This document shows, piece after piece, positions 8,440 through 17,337 of a stretch of DNA of 64,000 nucleotides. The DNA is from Acidimicrobiia bacterium (GTDB lineage Bacteria; Actinomycetota; Acidimicrobiia; Acidimicrobiales; Aldehydirespiratoraceae). Both the position numbers and the translations under genes were made by a program. The stretch is from positions 1 to 64,000 of the forward strand of contig JAJEDD010000039.1 in the NCBI GenBank assembly GCA_022821685.1, read 5' to 3'. Each line of letters opens with the position of its first letter. Position 1 is the first letter of the stretch. The notes under the pieces were generated by a model, which did no database searches, had not been told where the DNA came from, and worked only from the letters and a program-made list of their open reading frames with translations.

Positions 8440-9488
8440 GCGGCCACGGCCCGCCCGCCGGGTCCGCCGCCGAGGGCACGGCCGCCGCCGGAGGCACGGC
8501 CTCTGCCGACACGGCCCAGATCATCGACCGGGGCTACCGGTCCTACGACGGTCCCCGCACCGGCCTGCCTGGAGCGGTGCGCTCGGTGGTCCGCTACTCG
8601 GTGCGCCACACCCTGGGACTGGGGCGCCCGGCGCGCCACAAGATCCTGCCCTGGCTGGCGGTGGTGATCGCGCTGGTGCCCGCAGTGGTGTTCGTGGGGC
8701 TGGCGGTGGTGCTCAACGTGGATCTGATCACCGACGAGATCCTGCCCGACTACCACGAGTACTACGGCTTCATCACCTTCGCGCTGTTCTTCTACTGCGG
8801 CATCGTGGTGCCCGACATCCTGGTCTCGGACCGCCGCAGCGGGATGCTGCAGCTCTACCTGTCCACCCCGCTTCGCCGGTGGAGCTATCTCACCTCCAAG
8901 GCGCTGGCGGTGTCGCTCACCCTGGCTGTGCTCACCATCGGCCCGGTCCTGTTCTTGTTGGTGGCCTACACCATCGAGGGCTCGGGCCCCGACGGGCCCG
9001 TCGAATGGCTCAAGATCTTCGTGCAGATCATGGTGGCCGGCGCGGCCATCTCGGCCGCGTTCACCGCGGCCAGCCTGGCCGCGGCCAGCCTCACCGACCG
9101 CCGGGCCTTCGCCTCGATCGGGGTGGTCCTGCTGCTGTGGGGCAGCGGATTCGTGACGCTGGCGCTGGTGGAGGGGGCCGAAATGAGCGCCAACGTCTAC
9201 GCCTTCGACCTCGGCGGGATCTCAGACGAGCTCAAGAACCGGATCTACGGCGTCGAGGGAATCGATCCCTTCGGGGACGAGGGTTCCGGGCCAGACGAGG
9301 GTTTCGGTTCCGTGGGAGACGAGGGCTCGGGGCCGGACGAGGGCTTCGGGACCGAGGATGACTTCACTCCCGGGGCGGGACGCGAGCAGCTTTCGACGCT
9401 GTTCGTGGCTGCCGCCAACCTGGCTTGGGTGGTGGCGGGCTCGGCCGTGGTGTGGTGGCGCTACCGGCGGCTGGCGCAGAGCCGATGA
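8436..9488 (+). CDS. ABC transporter permease with acidic repeat loop
   Basis: This 350-residue ABC-2-type membrane protein has about six hydrophobic segments, starting with LPWLAVVIALVPAVVFVGLA after a polar, Ala/Gly-rich N-terminal tail. Between the fifth and last segments sits an acidic tandem repeat (DEGSGPDEGFG twice, encoded around 9278-9350), which is not typical of the family and looks like a recent small duplication. It starts inside the stop of the upstream ATPase and overlaps the next ATPase by 4 bases, so it is the membrane partner of both. Confidence 0.83.
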   Translation: MSGHGPPAGSAAEGTAAAGGTASADTAQIIDRGYRSYDGPRTGLPGAVRSVVRYSVRHTLGLGRPARHKILPWLAVVIALVPAVVFVGLAVVLNVDLITDEILPDYHEYYGFITFALFFYCGIVVPDILVSDRRSGMLQLYLSTPLRRWSYLTSKALAVSLTLAVLTIGPVLFLLVAYTIEGSGPDGPVEWLKIFVQIMVAGAAISAAFTAASLAAASLTDRRAFASIGVVLLLWGSGFVTLALVEGAEMSANVYAFDLGGISDELKNRIYGVEGIDPFGDEGSGPDEGFGSVGDEGSGPDEGFGTEDDFTPGAGREQLSTLFVAAANLAWVVAGSAVVWWRYRRLAQSR

Positions 9489-10474
9489 CCGCTCCGTTGC
9501 CTCCACCGTCGGCGCCCCCCGCGCCCGCGTCCGCCCCTGTTCCGCCGCCGCCCGACGGATCGGCCATGGTTCATGTCAGCGGTGTGTCGAAGGTGTTCGG
9601 AGACGTGGTGGCGGTGTCGGACGTGACCTTCTCGGTGCGGGCCGGGGTCACTGCCCTGCTGGGGCCCAACGGCGCGGGCAAGTCCACCCTGTTCCGGGTG
9701 ATGTGCGGGCTGACCCCGCCCACCAAGGGCACCGTCAGAGTGCTGGGCTGCGACGCCCGCCGCGACCGTGATGCGCGGGGCCGCATCGGCCTCGTCCCCC
9801 AGCAGGACGGCCTGTTCGACCGGCTCAGCGCCCTCGGGTTCGTGACGGTGGCGGCGGCCACCGAGGCGGTCGGCGAGCCCGAGCGGGCCGCCCGGCGGGC
9901 GCTGGGGGTGGTGGACCTCGACGCCGACGACTCCCGGCCGGTGGCGGGGTTCTCCAAGGGCATGCGCCAGAGGGTGAAGCTGGCCGCCGCGCTGGTGCAC
10001 GACCCCGAGGTGCTGATCCTCGACGAGCCCCTCACCGGACTCGACCCGGTGCAGCGGCGCCGCATGATCGAGCTGTTCCACGGACTGGGCGACGAGGGCC
10101 GCTGCGTGCTGGTGTCGAGCCATGTGCTCGAGGAGGTGGCCCGTCTCGGCTCGCGGATCCTGGTGATCGCCCAGGGGCGCCTGGCCGCCACCGGCGACTA
10201 CCGAGAGCTGCGCGAGCTGATGGACGACCGACCCCACCGGATCCGCATCGCCGTCGATCGGCCCCGGCAGTTCGCGGCCGCCCTGGTGGAGTCGGGCACC
10301 GCGGTGGGGGTGAGCGTCGGCCGGGACTCGCTGGTGGTGGACACCCTCGACGTTGACCGCCTCGGCCGCGAGGTGGCGCCGCTGGCCCAGCGGCTCGAGG
10401 TTCGGCTGTCGAGGGTCGCCCCCCTCGACGAGGATCTCGAGTCGGTGTTCCGCTACCTGGTAGAGAAGCGATGA
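9485..10474 (+). CDS. ABC transporter ATP-binding protein
   Basis: This 329-residue ATPase carries Walker A GPNGAGKST, Q-loop LVPQQDG, signature FSKGMRQRVKLA, Walker B VLILDEPLTGLD and SSHVLEE. A proline-rich N-terminal tail of about 25 residues precedes the domain. It is the second ATPase of the operon and overlaps the upstream permease by ATGA. The two ATPases share the LDEPxxGLDPVQR string, pointing to an old gene duplication. Confidence 0.9.
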   Translation: MTAPLPPPSAPPAPASAPVPPPPDGSAMVHVSGVSKVFGDVVAVSDVTFSVRAGVTALLGPNGAGKSTLFRVMCGLTPPTKGTVRVLGCDARRDRDARGRIGLVPQQDGLFDRLSALGFVTVAAATEAVGEPERAARRALGVVDLDADDSRPVAGFSKGMRQRVKLAAALVHDPEVLILDEPLTGLDPVQRRRMIELFHGLGDEGRCVLVSSHVLEEVARLGSRILVIAQGRLAATGDYRELRELMDDRPHRIRIAVDRPRQFAAALVESGTAVGVSVGRDSLVVDTLDVDRLGREVAPLAQRLEVRLSRVAPLDEDLESVFRYLVEKR

Positions 10475-10620
10475 CCGTCGGTCCCCGCCGCCACACTCGG
10501 CGCTCGCAGTGGCTCGCCGCTGTCGGGTACATCGGGGAGCAGCGATGACCGCCTCTACCGTCGGCCATGCTCGGCATTCTCAGTGGCTCTTGTCGGTCGG
10601 GTGCGGCGGGGGCAAGCGAT
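10465..10620 (+). repeat. tandem duplication of the stop/start junction between ABC genes
   Basis: The segment beginning AGCGATGACCG at about 10468 is repeated in degenerate form about 72 bp later (about 10541), with shared CAGTGGCTC and GTCGGGT blocks. A third AGCGATGA forms the real start of the next permease (10619). The arrangement looks like duplication of an ATGA junction, which would have separated two genes that once overlapped. Confidence 0.55.
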
Positions 10621-11383
10621 GAGCCGGCATGTGCCCCGCCTGCGGGCCGCGGTGCTGACCTACCGGGTGCTGGTCCGTCAGGTTCTCACGCCGGGCCGGC
10701 TGGCTGCGCTGGGCGCCCTCGGCGCGCTGATGATCCTGGTGGGCTGGCTGGTCGGGGTGGCCGCTGGCGACCGTGAGAGCGATGCCGCCCAGATGCTGCG
10801 CGACGGCGCCAGCTACGCCGACGGTTTCGGGCTGATAATCATCGTGCCCATCGTTGCGCTGGTGTTCGGCTCGTCGGTGCTGGGCGAGACCCGCGAGGAC
10901 GGCACCCTGGTGTACCTGTGGCTGCGCCCCATGAACCGGGGGCCGGTGGTGGCGGGCGCCGCCGCGGCCGCGGCCACCGCCGCGCTGCCCCTCACGGTGG
11001 TGCCGACCGTGCTGGGCGGGTGGTTGGCCGCCGGCCGGGTCGCCGGATCGGCCGACCTGGCCTGGGGCGCGGCGGCGGCGGCCGGGCTGGGCACGGCCGC
11101 CTACTCGTCGCTGTTCGTGTTGGTCGGGCTGCTGGTCCGCAAGCCGATCATGTGGGGCATCGGCTACGTGCTGCTGTGGGAGGGTCTGGCCGTGGGCTTG
11201 GGCGACTTCGCGGCCCGCCTGTCGCTGCGGGGCTACACCCGCTCGGTGCTGAGCCAGATAGGCGGGATCGACTACGGCTTCGACGCCCATACCACCGCCA
11301 CCGCGCTGATAGTCCTGGCCGCGGTGACCGTGGTAGGCCTAGCCCTAGCCGCAGTAAGGCTAAACCGCCTGGACGTAGCCTGA
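10619..11383 (+). CDS. ABC-2 type transporter permease
   Basis: This 254-residue hydrophobic protein has about six membrane segments (for example LAALGALGALMILVGWLVG and IVPIVALVFGSSVLG) and the ETREDGTLVYLWLRP motif region characteristic of ABC-2 export permeases (NatB/YhaP-like). It is the last gene of the exporter operon. ATG 10619 sits after GGGGGCAAGCG, a passable ribosome-binding site. Downstream it converges with the enoyl-CoA hydratase gene across an R1 repeat. Confidence 0.83.
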   Translation: MSRHVPRLRAAVLTYRVLVRQVLTPGRLAALGALGALMILVGWLVGVAAGDRESDAAQMLRDGASYADGFGLIIIVPIVALVFGSSVLGETREDGTLVYLWLRPMNRGPVVAGAAAAAATAALPLTVVPTVLGGWLAAGRVAGSADLAWGAAAAAGLGTAAYSSLFVLVGLLVRKPIMWGIGYVLLWEGLAVGLGDFAARLSLRGYTRSVLSQIGGIDYGFDAHTTATALIVLAAVTVVGLALAAVRLNRLDVA

Positions 11384-11451
11384 GCGAGAGACCCGCGGCC
11401 GCCAGTGCCTGGCTCGATGTGGCCTGAACGCTGGCCGTCGCCGTTCCGTGC

Positions 11452-11605
11452 TCAGAGGCCGAGCGAATAGGTGAGCGATTCCGCCCCTGCGGTCGAGGCC
11501 GTGGGCTGTGTTGTTGGGGTTTGGGCGGCCCGTGAGCGCAGCGAACAAGAGCGGGAATGAACCTCGCCGCGACGCGACCGGCTCTCACCCATTTGCGCGC
11601 TCTCT
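11452..11605 (-). repeat. R1 dispersed repeat, full-length copy (subfamily b)
   Basis: Reading the minus strand, the copy has the left end with GCGCAAATGGGTGAGAGCC, the core GCTCTTGTTCGCTGCGCTC and a CAAACCCCAACAACACAGC segment instead of the subfamily-a sequence, then the right end CGCTCGGCCTCT. It fills the gap between convergent ABC permease and enoyl-CoA hydratase genes. Confidence 0.85.
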
Positions 11606-11620
11606 CAAGAGCAGCGGCGG

Positions 11621-12397
11621 TCAGTGGCCGGTGAAGGTGGCTTTGCCGGGGCCCTTCTCCAGGAAGCTGGCCACGCCGATGCGGGTGTCGTCGGTGGTGA
11701 AGCAGTCGCCGAAGTGCTCGGCCTCTCGGGCCACCGCGTCGGCCAGCGACAGGGGAAGGCCGTCCATCACCGCCTGCTTGGCCATGCGCAGCGCCGCGGG
11801 TCCGGCTGCGTAGCCCGCAGCCATCTCGACGGCCGCGTCGTAGGTGCCCTCGGCGGGGTGGATGGCCGACACCAGGCCGATGGCCAGGGCCTCCTCGGGA
11901 TACACGTTGCGGCCGGTGTAGATGATCTCCTTGGCCTTGGTGATGCCGACGAGCCGGGGCAGGCGCTGGGTGCCGCCGCCGCCGGGGATGATGCCGAGCA
12001 GGATCTCGGGCTGGCCGAAGGTGGCATCGGCGGCGGCCACCCTGAAGTCGGTGGCCATGGCCAGCTCCATGCCACCGCCGAGGGCGTAGCCGTTCACGGC
12101 CGACACCGTGATCTGGGGCATGTTCTCGATGGCCAGGAACGCATCATTGACCTGGCGCGACAGCGCCGCAGCCCCGGCCGGGTCGAGGCCGTCGAAGCCG
12201 CCGATGTCGGCACCGGCCGCGAAGATCTTCGGGCCTCCCCACACCACCGCCGCCCGCACGTCGCCGTCGGCTGCGATGGTGTTGGCCGCCTCCGTCAGCT
12301 CGGCCAGCACGGGGGCGTTGATGGCGTTCATCTTGGGCCGGTCGATGCGGATGGTGGCCACCCCTCCACCGGTCTCAACTCGTACCAAGTCACCCAT
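11621..12397 (-). CDS. enoyl-CoA hydratase/isomerase family protein
   Basis: This 258-residue crotonase-fold protein carries the oxyanion-hole motif (AAGADIGGF) and the second loop GYALGGGMELAMATDFRVA. The catalytic pair sits in the GQPEILLGIIPGGGGTQRLPRLVG segment, where Glu of PEI is conserved as in classical hydratases. It probably hydrates trans-2-enoyl-CoA in fatty-acid or amino-acid breakdown. It is transcribed alone on the minus strand, divergent from the restriction-gene region, with a 210-bp promoter gap. Confidence 0.88.
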   Translation of the reverse strand: MGDLVRVETGGGVATIRIDRPKMNAINAPVLAELTEAANTIAADGDVRAAVVWGGPKIFAAGADIGGFDGLDPAGAAALSRQVNDAFLAIENMPQITVSAVNGYALGGGMELAMATDFRVAAADATFGQPEILLGIIPGGGGTQRLPRLVGITKAKEIIYTGRNVYPEEALAIGLVSAIHPAEGTYDAAVEMAAGYAAGPAALRMAKQAVMDGLPLSLADAVAREAEHFGDCFTTDDTRIGVASFLEKGPGKATFTGH

Positions 12398-12608
12398 GCT
12401 CGTCTCCTACTCATTGCCGACTCTGCAGACCCTAGTGGCGCACGTTCCGGCAAGCCTGCAACGGCTCGATCGGTGGCCGTTGTTCCCGGTGGCCAGGGTG
12501 GCGATCTCCGCCAACTACTGGGTCGCGAGTGGCGCGCCTCGGGCATCCCCGCCTTGTCGCAGCCGCCTGCTACGTTGCGATCCAGAAGCGGCGCGACAGG
12601 GAGTTTCG

Positions 12609-12785
12609 ATGCCAACACTTGATTTCAAGGGCAAGCGGCACATTTACGCGCACCATCTGACCGTTCCCTACCGACCCCTAGCAGTGGTGTTCACAGGTAA
12701 ATACATCGAATTAGACAATCTGAGTGAACTCAACATCATGTTCGGTGAGTTGCCCTTCGAGATCAGGCGGTCGGAGCAGGTCTGA
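12609..12785 (+). pseudogene. internally deleted type III DNA methyltransferase (mod) remnant
   Basis: The 58-codon frame starts MPTLDFKGKRHIYAHHLTVP, which matches what I know as the N-terminus of type III/beta-class adenine methyltransferases (Mod). The middle of the protein (DPPY catalytic motif, SAM pocket, target recognition domain) is missing, and the frame passes into another short segment (IELDNLSELNIMFGELPFE) before ending at the start of the restriction gene. The stop overlaps the res start (TGATG). This looks like an in-frame internal deletion of mod that kept both ends and the coupling to res. It could also be a small unrelated gene; the N-terminal match is from memory, not from an alignment. 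Confidence 0.6.
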
Positions 12786-15310
12786 TGCTGCTCGAACTCA
12801 AGGAGTACCAGCACCGGACGCTCGAAGCGTTCGTGCGTTGGCTCACCGCTCTCGACAAGGCTCGTGTCGTGTCGCAACGCAAGGTCGCCGCATTGGAGGC
12901 CGCGGGCCTCGACGCATCCGACGATGATCGCAACTACCCCCGCACCGCCTGGGACGATCTTGTCGCCGGGGGCGGGATCGAGTCCGGCGCCCTGGAGCAT
13001 GTGAATCGTTACGACGAGGCCGGTCGCCCCATTCCCCACGTCTGCTTCAAGGTGCCGACCGGTGGAGGCAAGACGCTGCTGGGAGCGTCGGCACTGGAGC
13101 GGCTGGGGATGCAGACCGGACTGGTGCTCTGGATCATGCCGTCGAAGGCCATCTACGCCCAGACCAAGGCGGCCTTCAAGTCGCGCGGACACCCCTACCG
13201 CCAGCTGCTCGAACACGCCAGCGGAGGGCGCGTCAAGCTGCTGGAGAAGGAGGATCGGGTCTCGCTCGGTGACATCGAGAACTACCTCTGCCTCATGCTG
13301 TTGATGCTTCCGGCGACCAACCGCCAGAAGGGCAAGGAGTTCCTGAGGATGTTCCGCGACTCCGGCCGCTACACGACGCTGTTCCCCAAAGAGGACGACG
13401 GGCCGGGTATCGAGGCGCTGCTCGCAGACAACCCCGACCTGGAGCGTTACGGGGACGGGACCCTCAAACAGAGCCTGTTCAACGTGTTCAAGACTCAGCG
13501 CCCGGTCGTTGTGCTCGACGAGGCCCACAAGGCCTACGGCGGCAAGGGCGCCACCGAGTTCGTGAGAGCCGTCAACCGGCTGGACCCGAGGCTCGTGGTC
13601 GAGTTGTCCGCTACTCCCAACCGCCACATCAGCAACCTGCTGGTCGACATCTCCGGCATGGACCTCAAGAAGGAGCAGATGATCAAGCTTCCCGTCGAAG
13701 TCACCACTGGCGGCGGCGAGTGGCGCGACACCCTCTCGCGGGCCTGCGACAGGCTCAACGAACTTGATGCTGCCGCACGCCTCATGGAAGGGTCCTCGGG
13801 CCGCTACATCCGGCCTATCGCGGTCGTGCGGGTGGAGCGGACCGGCCGAGACCAGCGGGGCAGCGACCGCATCCACGCCGAGGACGCCCGCGATTACCTG
13901 GTCAACCACCTCGGCCAGGCGCCGGAGTCGGTGCGGGTCAAGTCGTCGGAGAGGGACGAGATCGCCGGAGAGGATCTGCTGTCGCCCTACTCGCCGGTGC
14001 GGTGGATCATCACCAAGGCCGCACTGATGGAGGGATGGGACTGCCCCTTCGCCTACATCCTCGTGATGCTCGACAACACGAGCAGCAGAAGGGCCATCAC
14101 CCAGCTCATGGGCCGGGTGATGCGCCAGCCCCACGCCCGCTGGACGGGCGTGCCCGACCTGGACCGGTGCTACGTCCACTGCTGGCAGACCAAAGTCGAC
14201 GACGCGGTGAAGCAAGTCAAGAGCGGGCTGGAGCACGAGGGCCTCACCGGGCTGGACCACGATGTGTTGGGCAGCGACGCCGTGGATGTCGAGTTCCAGA
14301 CCATACGAAGACGCGAGCGGTTCCAGAAGCGCGACATCTTTCTGCCGAAAGTCCTTCACCGCCACTCCGGCGGGTGGCGCGACCTCAGCTACCAGCGACA
14401 CATCCTTCCGCACATCGACTGGGCGGGCATCAACGCCCCCTCGCCGTTGGCGGTCGGCAGGGCCAGCGCGGGCGTGTTCGAGGAAACGATCAGCATCGAC
14501 GTGGGCACCAGCGCTCCGACCACAGCGACGCGCCAGTCGATAGACGCGGACACCGAGATCACGCTGTCATGGGTGACGCGCCAGCTCACAGACCTTGTGC
14601 CCAATGTCTGGCAGGCCGCCCGCATCGCCGGCGACCTCATCGAATCGCTGCGCGGCCAAGGGCAGGGCTCGGCTGAGATCTACGCGCATCGGCGCGAGCA
14701 GATGATCCATCTCCGAGAGCATGTCGCAGACCAGATCGAGCAGCAGTCCGAAGGGGTCTTCGCCGACAAGCTCAAAGCGGGCGACATACGGTTCGATCTT
14801 GAGGCAAGCGAACCCAACTACAGGATGCAGGAGACGTTCAGGCTGCCCGTCGCCGCAGACGACCACTCGTTGGAACGCGCCGGCAGGCCGGTGCAGAACA
14901 GCCTCTTCGAACCGGTGTTCGAGAGGCAGTTCGACAGCAACCTGGAGAAGGACTTCGCTTTCTACGTGGATCAGCACGAGGCGATCCAATGGTGGCACCG
15001 TGTCGCCGTCCGCCAGCAGCACGAGTACTACCTGCGGGGCTGGAACCAAGATCGCATCTGGCCGGACTTCGTGGCCATGTCCACCAACGGCGACGGCAAG
15101 CCGCGCCTGCTCGTGGTCGAGACCAAGGGTGAGCACCTGGAGGGCAACTCGGACACGAAGTACAAGACGAAGGTATTCGCCACGCTCGAGGAGTCGCTCA
15201 ACGGCGCCGGTGCATACGAGTGCGGCGAGGTCAGCCTCGACAACGGCAAGACCAAGGGCACCTTCAAGATCGTCTTCCGCGAGGACCGCTTCCCCTCGGT
15301 GATGGCATGA
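12785..15310 (+). CDS. type III restriction endonuclease R subunit (DEAD/DEAH helicase-nuclease)
   Basis: This 841-residue protein is a helicase-nuclease of the type III Res kind. Visible motifs are Walker A VPTGGGKTLLG (about residues 91-101), DEAH in VVLDEAHKAYG (about 243), SATP (about 274), motif VI ITQLMGRVMRQP (about 440) and a C-terminal PD-(D/E)xK nuclease, PDF about 759 then VVETKGEHL about 779. All catalytic positions appear intact. It is translationally coupled to the mod remnant upstream and, by ATGA, to an SDR downstream. Without a working Mod, activity would threaten the host, so it may be silent, rely on a distant methyltransferase, or act against unmodified or foreign DNA in another way. 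Confidence 0.85.
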   Translation: MLLELKEYQHRTLEAFVRWLTALDKARVVSQRKVAALEAAGLDASDDDRNYPRTAWDDLVAGGGIESGALEHVNRYDEAGRPIPHVCFKVPTGGGKTLLGASALERLGMQTGLVLWIMPSKAIYAQTKAAFKSRGHPYRQLLEHASGGRVKLLEKEDRVSLGDIENYLCLMLLMLPATNRQKGKEFLRMFRDSGRYTTLFPKEDDGPGIEALLADNPDLERYGDGTLKQSLFNVFKTQRPVVVLDEAHKAYGGKGATEFVRAVNRLDPRLVVELSATPNRHISNLLVDISGMDLKKEQMIKLPVEVTTGGGEWRDTLSRACDRLNELDAAARLMEGSSGRYIRPIAVVRVERTGRDQRGSDRIHAEDARDYLVNHLGQAPESVRVKSSERDEIAGEDLLSPYSPVRWIITKAALMEGWDCPFAYILVMLDNTSSRRAITQLMGRVMRQPHARWTGVPDLDRCYVHCWQTKVDDAVKQVKSGLEHEGLTGLDHDVLGSDAVDVEFQTIRRRERFQKRDIFLPKVLHRHSGGWRDLSYQRHILPHIDWAGINAPSPLAVGRASAGVFEETISIDVGTSAPTTATRQSIDADTEITLSWVTRQLTDLVPNVWQAARIAGDLIESLRGQGQGSAEIYAHRREQMIHLREHVADQIEQQSEGVFADKLKAGDIRFDLEASEPNYRMQETFRLPVAADDHSLERAGRPVQNSLFEPVFERQFDSNLEKDFAFYVDQHEAIQWWHRVAVRQQHEYYLRGWNQDRIWPDFVAMSTNGDGKPRLLVVETKGEHLEGNSDTKYKTKVFATLEESLNGAGAYECGEVSLDNGKTKGTFKIVFREDRFPSVMA

Positions 15311-16128
15311 ACACGCCGGGCTCCGACATGCTCGGCCCTGACAACGTCCTGCTTACCGACCGGGTGGCGGTGGTGAGCGGTGCGGCCCGCGGCATCGGCG
15401 CGGCGACCGCGGTGGCCATGGCCCGCTTCGGGGCCGATGTGGCTGTGTTCGACAAGGATCCCGAGTTGCTGCCCGATGTGGTCGGGCGGGTGGAGGCGGC
15501 CGGGCGTCGCTGCGTGTCGGCTGTGCTCGACGCCCGCGACGACGACGCGGTTGCCGCCTTCATGCGGCGCACCCGCGACGAGCTCGGCCCTATCAACGTG
15601 CTGGTCAACAACGCGGGCGGAACATTCCGCGCCCGCTTCGACGACACCACGCCCAAAGGGGAGCACACCCTGGTCCGCGAGAACTTCTCCACCGTCACCA
15701 ACTGCGTGCGCCACGGGATTCCGCTGATGTCCGACGGCGGCGCCATCATCAACATCACCTCGGTGGAGGCCCACCACGCCGCCCCCATGTTCGGGGTGTA
15801 CGCGGCCATGAAGGCGGCGGTGGAGCAGCTCACCAAGACCCTGGCCGTGGAGTACGGGCACCGAGGCATCCGGGTGAACTGCGTGGCGCCCGACATGATG
15901 CCCACCCCCGGCGACGCCGCACTGGCCGAGCAGTCCGGCGCCTTGATGGAGGGTCTGCACCCCACGCCGCTGCGCCGCATGGGCCAGCCCGAGGAGTGCG
16001 CATCGGTGATCGTGTTCCTGGCCTCGGACATGGCCGGCTACATAACTGGGGCGACCATCCCGGTGGACGGCGGCACCGTGGCCGCAGGCCCCTGGAAGAC
16101 CCGCCTCGACGGCTCGTTTGCTCTGTAG
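15307..16128 (+). CDS. short-chain dehydrogenase/reductase
   Basis: This 273-residue SDR has the cofactor motif SGAARGIG, the NNAG motif, the catalytic Ser (INITSVEAHH) and the YAAMK active site. In YAAMK the usual S between Y and K positions is changed, but Y and K are kept. The C-terminus has the family's IPVDGGTVA ending. The acidic FDKD after the second strand favours NAD(H). Two starts are possible: ATG 15307, overlapping the restriction gene stop, or ATG 15328. The coupling to a restriction gene is odd and suggests that the restriction module was inserted directly upstream. Confidence 0.87.
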   Translation: MNTPGSDMLGPDNVLLTDRVAVVSGAARGIGAATAVAMARFGADVAVFDKDPELLPDVVGRVEAAGRRCVSAVLDARDDDAVAAFMRRTRDELGPINVLVNNAGGTFRARFDDTTPKGEHTLVRENFSTVTNCVRHGIPLMSDGGAIINITSVEAHHAAPMFGVYAAMKAAVEQLTKTLAVEYGHRGIRVNCVAPDMMPTPGDAALAEQSGALMEGLHPTPLRRMGQPEECASVIVFLASDMAGYITGATIPVDGGTVAAGPWKTRLDGSFAL

Positions 16129-16166
16129 CGCTTGTCAGCCGAAGCGCTCACCAGCTGGCGAGCTTG

Positions 16167-17024
16167 TCAGCCGGACTTGTCCTGTTGGCGTAGGAAGCGT
16201 TCGAACTCGGCGCCTAGATCGTCGGGGCTGGGCACGCTGCGCTTGGCGCGGGCGTCGGCCCGGGCCTCCAGCCGCCTCACGTAGGCCACCACATCGTCGT
16301 CGGAGTTCATGGCGTCGTTGACTCGCTGCTCCCACTCCTCGGCGGCCTCGTCGAGCTCGGCCCAGCCGGTGGGCAGCCCGGTCACCCGCTCGAAACGCTC
16401 CAGCAGGGCCCTGGCCCCCTTGGGGTTGGGAGCGCCCGAGACGTAGTGGGGCACCGCCACCCGCAGTGATACCGCCGGCACTCCGAGCCGCTCGAAGCGC
16501 TCGTGGAGCACGCCCACGATGCCGGTCGGACCCTCATAGGACGGTCGGCCCAGCCCCCAGGCCGCGGCCAGGCCGGCGTCGGTGGAGGAGCCGGCCACCT
16601 CGAAGGGGCGGGTGTGGGGTATGTCGGCGATGTGGGCGCCCACCGTCACCAGCGCGGCCGCTCCGCTTCGGGTGGCCAGCTCGGCGATCACCTCGGCATA
16701 GGCGCGCCACTTCAGCTGCGGCTCCGCGCCCACCACTATCACCAGGTCGTGGGGAGCCTCGGGCGGTCGCAGCACATGCACGTCGTTGGAAGGCCAGACG
16801 ATGTCACGCCGGCCGTCGCGCAGGCGAACGGTGGGCCGCTGCTCGCCGAAGTTGAAGAACTCCTCGGGGTCGATGCTCGCCACTCGCACCGAGTCGCTGC
16901 GCTCGCTGAGCCATTCGAGCGCGCCGGTCGCGGCCCCGCCCACATCGAACCAGCCCTGGTAGGCGGTCACCAGGATCGGCGACCGCAGATCGGGCAGCGC
17001 CGCCTCCCAGACCAGGTAGTCCAT
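16167..17024 (-). CDS. PAC2 family protein (proteasome assembly chaperone-like)
   Basis: This 285-residue protein begins MDYLVWEAALPDLRSPILVTAYQGW and contains the GWFDVGGAATGALEWL and VPHYVSGAPNPKGARALLER segments that mark the actinobacterial PAC2 family, ATP-grasp-associated proteins related to archaeal/eukaryotic proteasome assembly chaperones. Its biochemical role in bacteria is not established. The C-terminal 60 residues are charged and helical. It is divergent from leuA. Start ATG 17024 was preferred over a longer frame running into repeat R1. Confidence 0.83.
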   Translation of the reverse strand: MDYLVWEAALPDLRSPILVTAYQGWFDVGGAATGALEWLSERSDSVRVASIDPEEFFNFGEQRPTVRLRDGRRDIVWPSNDVHVLRPPEAPHDLVIVVGAEPQLKWRAYAEVIAELATRSGAAALVTVGAHIADIPHTRPFEVAGSSTDAGLAAAWGLGRPSYEGPTGIVGVLHERFERLGVPAVSLRVAVPHYVSGAPNPKGARALLERFERVTGLPTGWAELDEAAEEWEQRVNDAMNSDDDVVAYVRRLEARADARAKRSVPSPDDLGAEFERFLRQQDKSG

Positions 17025-17095
17025 CCCCCAAGCATGGCGCGGTTCGCCCCCCGAACGCACGCCCAGCCGCCCGCCACGCCCGGCGCATCGGTCGA

Positions 17096-17172
17096 CTCCC
17101 GCTCTTGTTCGCTGTGCTCGGTGGTCGCCCAAACCGCAACAACACAGCCCACGGACTCGCATGCTCGGCCTC
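17096..17172 (+). repeat. R1 dispersed repeat, core copy (subfamily b)
   Basis: Core CCCGCTCTTGTTCGCTGTGC is followed by a CAAACCGCAACAACACAGCC segment and the end GCTCGGCCTCT. It lies in the divergent gap between the PAC2 gene and leuA, just upstream of the leuA leader, so this copy is not at a gene 3' end. Confidence 0.8.
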
Positions 17173-17216
17173 TGGCGGGTTGAACATCGGCTCGGTGGCG
17201 GCTAGCGTTGCCCGCC

Positions 17217-17252
17217 GTGACTGCCTTCGCCGACCTCCTGCTTCTCGTGTAG
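17217..17252 (+). CDS. leuL: leuA leader peptide (Leu-codon attenuation peptide)
   Basis: The small frame GTG-ACT-GCC-TTC-GCC-GAC-CTC-CTG-CTT-CTC-GTG-TAG encodes fMet-T-A-F-A-D-L-L-L-L-V. Four consecutive leucine codons, placed 117 bases before the leuA start and followed by strong hairpins, are the signature of ribosome-mediated attenuation by charged tRNA-Leu. Such leaders before leuA are established in Actinobacteria such as Streptomyces. The peptide itself has no other role. No clear ribosome-binding site precedes it, so it may be leaderless. Confidence 0.8.
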   Translation: MTAFADLLLLV

Positions 17253-17277
17253 GCGGGCGCCACATATCGGTGCTCGC

Positions 17278-17337
17278 CGAATCCCCTCGTGCCGCCGGCC
17301 GGGGGGATTCGTGCTTGTCGGGGCCGCTGCGGCCCCG
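17278..17337 (+). promoter_or_regulatory. leuA attenuator hairpins
   Basis: Two inverted repeats follow the leader peptide: CGAATCCCC (17278-17286) pairs with GGGGATTCG (17303-17311), and CGGGGCCGC (17319-17327) pairs with GCGGCCCCG (17329-17337, terminal pairs open to form the loop). Together with the stalled-ribosome site they can form alternative antiterminator/terminator folds. The lack of a strong U tract is usual in high-GC Actinobacteria. The exact switching fold is inferred. Confidence 0.65.

Noticed and set aside
12328..12618. Minus-strand frame upstream of the restriction genes
   Set aside because: Overlaps the mod remnant and intergenic region, no domain or ribosome-binding site; likely chance.
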